Shown here: piece after piece, positions 14,640 through 18,997 of the stretch | Position numbering within the stretch: position 1 is the first letter of the stretch | Layout: every line of letters starts with the position of its first letter | Source of the DNA: Thalassospiraceae bacterium | GTDB taxonomy: Bacteria > Pseudomonadota > Alphaproteobacteria > Rhodospirillales > Magnetovibrionaceae | DNA length: 18,997 bases | Direction: 5' to 3' | Assembly: GCA_030637845.1 (NCBI GenBank) | Contig: DAOWFT010000206.1 | Location: forward strand, 1 to 18,997 | Program-made: the position numbers and the translations under genes | Notes under the pieces: generated by a model | The model's database searches: none | Told to the model about the DNA's origin: nothing | Seen by the model: the letters and a program-made list of their open reading frames with translations, nothing else

Positions 14640-15314
14640 ATGAAAGCCTGCGTGATAGTTTTTCCCGCCTCCAACTGTGACCGCGATATGCAGGTTGCGC
14701 TGGAGCGTTCCATTTCCAAACCAGTTGATATGGTCTGGCATCGGGAATCCGACTTGACCGGTTACGATCTGGTTGTGGTTCCCGGTGGTTTTTCCTATGG
14801 CGATTATCTGCGTTGCGGGGCAATGGCGGCGCGCTCACCAATTATGGCGGCAATAAAAAAACACGCCGACCGCGGCGGGTTGCTGCTGGGCGTTTGCAAC
14901 GGCTTTCAGGTATTGACCGAAGCCGAGATTTTGCCCGGCGTATTAATGCGCAATGCCAATTTGAAATTCATCTGCAAAGACGTTGAATTAACAGTTGAAC
15001 GAAATGACACCGCATTTACCAGCGGCTACGCTACGGGGCAAAAAATTACCACCCCCGTGGCCGATCACGACGGTAATTATTTTACCGACGATGAAACCCT
15101 AAAACGTATCGAAGGCAACGGTCAGGTGGCATTTCGTTATGCCGAAAACCCCAATGGATCCATCAATTCCATAGCCGGCGTTTATAACGAGCGGGGCAAT
15201 GTGTTGGGCCTGATGCCCCACCCCGAACGCTTGGTTGATTCTGAACTTGGCGGCACAGACGGCACGCCGATGTTCGACGCCCTCCTTAATTATTCTGGCA
15301 AAGTGGGGGCATAA
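14640..15314 (+). CDS. purQ: Phosphoribosylformylglycinamidine synthase subunit PurQ (glutaminase)
   Basis: The 224-residue class I glutamine amidotransferase supplies ammonia to PurL. The nucleophile Cys86 lies in LLLGVCNGFQ, and His194 and Glu196 in LMPHPERLVD complete the triad. The N-terminal VIVFPASNCDRD and VVVPGGFSYGDYLR (45-58) are typical of PurQ. The ATG at 14640 fits the family start, but the upstream sequence offers only AGAG at a long distance. Its TAA overlaps the purL ATG by one base (TAATG), a classic coupling arrangement that favours equal synthesis of the two partners. Confidence 0.97.
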   Translation: MKACVIVFPASNCDRDMQVALERSISKPVDMVWHRESDLTGYDLVVVPGGFSYGDYLRCGAMAARSPIMAAIKKHADRGGLLLGVCNGFQVLTEAEILPGVLMRNANLKFICKDVELTVERNDTAFTSGYATGQKITTPVADHDGNYFTDDETLKRIEGNGQVAFRYAENPNGSINSIAGVYNERGNVLGLMPHPERLVDSELGGTDGTPMFDALLNYSGKVGA

Positions 15315-17557
15315 TGAGCGAGACACCCAATAAAATTACGGCCGAAATCGTTGCCGAACACGGCCTGTCCGAAGAAGAATACCAGTTGGTGTTGGAAATA
15401 ATGGGGCGCGAGCCGAACATTACCGAACTGGGTATTTTTTCGGTCATGTGGTCGGAGCATTGCTCGTACAAATCATCAAAAAAATGGCTGAAAACATTGC
15501 CGACCGAGGCTCCGTGGGTAATTTGCGGCCCCGGTGAAAACGCCGGCATTATCGACATCGGTGATGGTCAAGCCGCCATTTTCAAAATGGAAAGCCACAA
15601 CCACCCCAGCTATATCGAACCCTATCAAGGTGCGGCCACCGGTGTTGGCGGCATTATGCGAGATGTGTTCACCATGGGTGCGCGCCCGATTGCCAACCTT
15701 AACGCGCTGCGCTTTGGCCGGCCCGACCACCCCAAGACCCGGCATCTGGTTCACGGCGTGGTCGAAGGCATCGGCGGTTACGGCAACTGCATGGGGGTGC
15801 CGACGGTTGGCGGCGAGTGCGAGTTTGATAAAAGCTACGACGGCAACATTTTGGTAAATGCCATGACCGTTGGTTTGGCCAGCACCGATAAAATATTTTA
15901 TTCAGCCGCCGCCGGCATTGGTTATCCGGTGGTTTATGTCGGTTCCAAAACCGGGCGCGATGGTATTCATGGTGCAACCATGGCCAGTACCGAATTTACC
16001 GAAGCAACCGAAGACAAGCGCCCAACCGTACAGGTCGGCGATCCGTTTACCGAAAAACTATTGCTGGAAGCCTGTCTTGAGTTAATGGCAACCGATGCCA
16101 TCGTCGCCATACAGGACATGGGCGCGGCGGGGCTGACTTCATCCAGTTTTGAAATGGCGTCCAACGGCGGGGTTGGCATTGACATGAACCTTGATGCCGT
16201 ACCCCAGCGCGAAGAAAACATGACCGCCTATGAAATGATGCTGTCGGAAAGCCAAGAAAGAATGTTGATGGTGCTGCACCCGGGCAAAGAAGACATGGCG
16301 CGGGAAATTTTTGAAAAATGGGAACTTGATTTCGCCATCATTGGCAAACTGACCGAGCCGGATGAAAGCGGAACCGGGCATATGGTTCTTTTTCACAAAG
16401 GTGAAAAAATAGCCGACCTGCCCATTGATCCGCTGGCCGCCGCCAGCCCCGAATATGATCGCCCCTGGGTGCCGACACCGGCACGCGAAACATTAAAGCC
16501 AAGCGAGGTTAAGGCTCCCGATAATTTAATGGCAGCCCTTAAAACCATGCTAGGCGGTGCCAACGGAAGCTCGCGCCGCTGGATATGGGAACAGTATGAC
16601 CACATGGTCATGGCCGACACTGTCCAGCGCCCGGGCGGAGACGCCGCCGTTGTTCGTGTCCATGGAACAAAAAAAGCATTGGCCATGTCATCTGATGTGA
16701 CGCCGCGTTATGTTTTTGCCGACCCGGTCATGGGCGGCAGGCAGGCGGTGGCGGAAAGCTGGCGCAACCTAACCGCAACCGGGGCCAGGCCACTGGCAAT
16801 TACCGATAACATGAATTTCGGCAACCCCCAGCGTCCGGAAATTATGGGCCAATTTGTTGGCGCCTGTGAAGGCATAGCAGATGCCTGCATAGCGCTCGAT
16901 TTCCCGGTGGTATCGGGCAATGTGTCGCTTTACAACGAAACCAACGGCACCGGCATCTTGCCGACGCCAACCATCGGCGGGGTCGGTCTTTTGGATGACG
17001 TTTCCAAAACCGTTGGGGTCGGCTTTGGCGGCGAAGGCCAAGCCATAGTCATTATTGGTGAAACCGCGGGTCATCTGGGTCAGTCGCAATACCTGATGGA
17101 AATTATTGGCCGTGATGGGCTTTCAGCTGATGACGGTGCACCGCCAAATGTTGATCTGGCGCTTGAGCGCAAAAACGGTGATTTCGTGCGCGCTGAAATA
17201 ATTTCAGGTGCCGCCAGCGCATGTCACGACATATCCAGCGGCGGGTTATTGGTGGCGTTGGCCGAAATGGCCATGGCATCGAATATGGGGGCAACAATCG
17301 AAGATTTAAGCGGGGCTTCAACGCCCATCCACGCTTGGGCCTTTGGCGAAGATCAGGCGAGATATATTGTCACCACATCCGATCCTGAAGAGATGCTGGA
17401 ACGGGCTGAAAAATCAGGGGTTTATGCAACATTGGCAGGCACGGTTGAAGGTCAGGAGTTGACGATTGGCACCGCACACTCCATATCAGTGGCTGAACTG
17501 AAAGATGTACATGAAAACTGGATGCCCGACTTCATGTCGCATCCGGAAGCGCATTAA
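15314..17557 (+). CDS. purL: Phosphoribosylformylglycinamidine synthase subunit PurL (short form)
   Basis: The 747-residue ATP-dependent enzyme converts FGAR and ammonia to FGAM. It is the short PurL that works with PurS and PurQ. Recognisable blocks are MWSEHCSYKSSKKWLK (45-60) with the catalytic-region His49, CGPGENAG (71-78), MESHNHPSYIEPYQGAATGVGG (from 92) and MGARPIANLNALRFG (121-135). The second half contains DNMNFGNPQRPE and ACHDISSGGLLVAL (about 635-648). Both ATP-grasp-like PurM-type halves are complete and the length is normal. Translation starts on an ATG overlapping the purQ stop. A 57-base spacer with a duplicated ribosome site leads to bolA. Confidence 0.98.
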   Translation: MSETPNKITAEIVAEHGLSEEEYQLVLEIMGREPNITELGIFSVMWSEHCSYKSSKKWLKTLPTEAPWVICGPGENAGIIDIGDGQAAIFKMESHNHPSYIEPYQGAATGVGGIMRDVFTMGARPIANLNALRFGRPDHPKTRHLVHGVVEGIGGYGNCMGVPTVGGECEFDKSYDGNILVNAMTVGLASTDKIFYSAAAGIGYPVVYVGSKTGRDGIHGATMASTEFTEATEDKRPTVQVGDPFTEKLLLEACLELMATDAIVAIQDMGAAGLTSSSFEMASNGGVGIDMNLDAVPQREENMTAYEMMLSESQERMLMVLHPGKEDMAREIFEKWELDFAIIGKLTEPDESGTGHMVLFHKGEKIADLPIDPLAAASPEYDRPWVPTPARETLKPSEVKAPDNLMAALKTMLGGANGSSRRWIWEQYDHMVMADTVQRPGGDAAVVRVHGTKKALAMSSDVTPRYVFADPVMGGRQAVAESWRNLTATGARPLAITDNMNFGNPQRPEIMGQFVGACEGIADACIALDFPVVSGNVSLYNETNGTGILPTPTIGGVGLLDDVSKTVGVGFGGEGQAIVIIGETAGHLGQSQYLMEIIGRDGLSADDGAPPNVDLALERKNGDFVRAEIISGAASACHDISSGGLLVALAEMAMASNMGATIEDLSGASTPIHAWAFGEDQARYIVTTSDPEEMLERAEKSGVYATLAGTVEGQELTIGTAHSISVAELKDVHENWMPDFMSHPEAH

Positions 17558-17583
17558 AAAACACAACCAAAGCCCACTAAAAG

Positions 17584-17613
17584 TTTAAGGATATTAACTT
17601 TAAGGATTTTAAC
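17584..17613 (+). repeat. 15-bp tandem repeat duplicating the bolA ribosome site
   Basis: TTTAAGGATATTAAC (17584-17598) is followed directly by TTTAAGGATTTTAAC (17599-17613), one base different. Each copy holds AAGGA. The second sits nine bases before the bolA ATG, and the first is an upstream spare copy. A similar TTTTAAGGATAC precedes grxD at about 17889-17900. Confidence 0.8.
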
Positions 17614-17614
17614 G

Positions 17615-17848
17615 ATGGCCATGGACGCCGCCCACATAGAAAGCCTTATCAAAGAAGCCCTGCCCGATGCCGAAGTGCATATTGATGACCTGCGCGGTGA
17701 CGGCAACCATTATGCCGCGCGCATAATTTCAAAAGAATTCGCAGGAAAATCCCGCGTGCAACAACATCAGATGGTATATGCTGCCCTGCAAGGACGCATG
17801 GGCGGCGAATTGCACGCCCTTGGCCTGCAAACATCTGCCCCAGAATAA
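17615..17848 (+). CDS. BolA family protein
   Basis: The 77-residue protein shows the alphaproteobacterial BolA pattern DLRGDGNHYAARIISKEFAGKSRVQQHQMVYAALQ, here split across 25-59, and ends with ELHALGLQTSAPE. BolA proteins bind monothiol CGFS glutaredoxins through a shared iron-sulfur cluster, and the invariant His67 in LHALGL is the usual cluster-contacting residue. It is encoded immediately before such a glutaredoxin (grxD, 59 bases downstream), which supports a joint role in cluster transfer or iron sensing. The acidic N-terminal half and short length resemble the BolA2/IbaG branch more than stress-induced E. coli BolA, so I give no firm gene symbol. The start at 17615 has AAGGA nine bases upstream; an in-frame ATG at 17621 is less likely. 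Confidence 0.93.
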   Translation: MAMDAAHIESLIKEALPDAEVHIDDLRGDGNHYAARIISKEFAGKSRVQQHQMVYAALQGRMGGELHALGLQTSAPE

Positions 17849-17881
17849 AATAAGAATAAAATAAGAATAAAATAAGAATAA
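17842..17881 (+). repeat. 11-bp tandem repeat between bolA and grxD
   Basis: AGAATAAAATA repeats about 3.6 times with a strict 11-base period, with the G falling at 17843, 17854, 17865 and 17876. The first copy contains the bolA TAA. Because 11 is not a multiple of three, the array places TAA in every plus-strand frame. Confidence 0.88.
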
Positions 17882-17907
17882 CAAATACTTTTAAGGATAC
17901 AAATATC

Positions 17908-18246
17908 ATGAGCGACAACCCCGCATTCGCACAAATCCAATCTGAAATTGATGAAAACCCGGTAGTTCTTTTCATGAAGGGCAACCCGATGTTTCCCCAG
18001 TGCGGTTTTTCCGCAGCCGTGGTTGGTGCGCTAACCCAGATGCAGGTAAAATTCAAAGGCATCGACGTTTTGCAAGACGACGAAGTACGCGAAGGCATCA
18101 AGGCATTTTCAAACTGGCCAACCATCCCCCAGCTTTACGTTAAGGGTGAATTTGTTGGCGGCTGCGACATTGTTCGTGAAATGTATGAAGCCGGCGAGCT
18201 GCAAAAACTGTTCGATGACAAGGGTATTGATTACAAGGCCGCTTAA
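17908..18246 (+). CDS. grxD: Monothiol glutaredoxin (Grx4 type, CGFS)
   Basis: The 112-residue protein has the class II active site CGFS (32-35) preceded by the family block VVLFMKGNPMFPQ. The cis-proline segment WPTIPQLYV (70-78) and GGCDIVREM (84-92) follow. Proteins of this type bind a [2Fe-2S] cluster with glutathione, deliver clusters to acceptors and pair with BolA, encoded directly upstream. Many family members read KGTP in place of the KGNP seen here. A ribosome site AAGGA lies about ten bases before the ATG. The next gene starts two bases after its stop, so the downstream dehalogenase is likely translated from the same message. Confidence 0.97.
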   Translation: MSDNPAFAQIQSEIDENPVVLFMKGNPMFPQCGFSAAVVGALTQMQVKFKGIDVLQDDEVREGIKAFSNWPTIPQLYVKGEFVGGCDIVREMYEAGELQKLFDDKGIDYKAA

Positions 18247-18248
18247 CA

Positions 18249-18923
18249 TTGCCATTTAAAAATATTTCTGCCTGCGTGTTTGATGCCTATGGCACGCTGC
18301 TGGATATTAATTCAGCGGCTGCCAGCTGCAATGACGAATTGGGTGAAAAGGCGGGGCCCTTGGCCGAGATGTGGCGGGCCAAACAATTACAATACACTTG
18401 GCTGCGTTCGCTCATGGGCAAGCACACCGACTTTCGTGAAGTAACCGAAAGCTCGCTCGATTTTACCCTAAAAGCGCTGGAAATATCCGATAGCGGCTTG
18501 CGCGCCCGGCTTTTGGATTTTTTTAAAATCCTGACCCCGTTTGATGAAGTAAAACCCATGCTTGAAGAATTGGGGCGAGCGGGCATAAAAACCGCCATCC
18601 TTTCCAACGGCAGCCCGGAAATGCTCAAAAGCGCCACCACAAGTGCGGGCATTGATGGCCTGCTAGATATGGTTTTATCGGTTGAAGAGGTCGGTGTTTA
18701 TAAGCCCTCGCCCAAGGTTTATCAGCTGGCGGTGGACAGGCTGGGCATTGCCGCTAAAAACATCTGCTTTGTTTCCGCCAATGGCTGGGACGCCGCCGGT
18801 GCTAGCGCATTTGGTTTTCAGGTGGCGTGGATAAACCGGGCCGGACAGGTTCCGGAACAGCTACCGTTTAAACCGGTGGTTGAATTAAAAGATCTGAGCG
18901 GGCTAACCGAATTGGTCGCCTGA
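18249..18923 (+). CDS. Type II L-2-haloacid dehalogenase-like HAD hydrolase
   Basis: The 224-residue protein carries all the residues known to matter in L-2-haloacid dehalogenases: Asp12 nucleophile and Thr16 (FDAYGTLLD), Arg43, Ser119-Asn120 (LSNGSP), Lys152 and Tyr158 (KPSPKVY), and Ser176, Asn178 and Asp181 (VSANGWDAAGA). Trp180 and Tyr14 of the substrate pocket are also present. This pattern points to hydrolytic release of halide from L-2-haloalkanoates rather than a phosphatase, though some relatives have other substrates. The start is TTG at 18249, two bases after the grxD TAA and about ten bases after AAGG. No in-frame ATG precedes the nucleophile motif. Length matches the family. Confidence 0.9.
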   Translation: MPFKNISACVFDAYGTLLDINSAAASCNDELGEKAGPLAEMWRAKQLQYTWLRSLMGKHTDFREVTESSLDFTLKALEISDSGLRARLLDFFKILTPFDEVKPMLEELGRAGIKTAILSNGSPEMLKSATTSAGIDGLLDMVLSVEEVGVYKPSPKVYQLAVDRLGIAAKNICFVSANGWDAAGASAFGFQVAWINRAGQVPEQLPFKPVVELKDLSGLTELVA

Positions 18924-18997
18924 TTGCCCAATCGCTATCGCTGCATCCACCCCCCCGAACACCCCGAACAACATGAATTTTAAATGAATGCCGGCTT

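Noticed and set aside
17842..17881. CRISPR-like array
   Set aside because: The units are 11 bases, contiguous and lack spacers. It is a simple tandem repeat.
18924..18997. Possible further gene at the right edge
   Set aside because: The last 74 bases show no ribosome site, hairpin or recognisable start of a protein.

Overview
The window reads as a stretch of core chromosome from an alphaproteobacterium, probably Rhodospirillales-like and perhaps from an uncultured or environmental lineage. The main clues are a zeta-type F1-ATPase inhibitor (DUF1476), which is largely confined to Alphaproteobacteria, a PleC/PdhS-type histidine kinase, the small three-subunit PurS/PurQ/PurL form of FGAR amidotransferase, and the bolA-grxD pair directly after the purine cluster. 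I see no prophage, insertion sequence, CRISPR array, tRNA, rRNA or integron. Coding density is high and most products are housekeeping enzymes.

Left part (1-5440), mostly minus strand. A nitronate monooxygenase-like gene runs off the left edge just downstream of lysC (aspartate kinase). ubiG (ubiquinone methyltransferase) diverges from lysC. It converges on a minus-strand group read as comF > grxC > nit (carbon-nitrogen hydrolase) > DUF1178 zinc-ribbon protein. A sigma70-like promoter precedes grxC, and a 12-bp tandem repeat lies in the nit-DUF1178 gap.

Middle (5486-11427), plus strand: an NDUFAF5/BioC-like methyltransferase overlapping sfsA, then map, radC, an MFS transporter broken by a single in-frame amber codon, and purB. 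purB converges on an orphan membrane histidine kinase, and the two stop codons share one CTAG. The kinase lies downstream of the ATPase zeta-inhibitor gene on the minus strand.

Right part (13116-18923): a 441-bp gap with no convincing gene, holding several hairpins and a candidate promoter, then purC-purS-purQ-purL (SAICAR synthase and the FGAM synthase complex). These are followed by bolA, grxD (CGFS monothiol glutaredoxin, the iron-sulfur partner of BolA) and a type II haloacid dehalogenase. Together with purB these genes cover several steps of de novo purine synthesis.

I do not find a clearly new biological system. The points that most deserve a second look are the amber-interrupted MFS gene (almost certainly CAG to TAG), the structured leader before purC, the two-frame 12-bp repeat before DUF1178, and a recurring pattern of short tandem duplications (9-27 bp periods) in linkers and spacers across the window.
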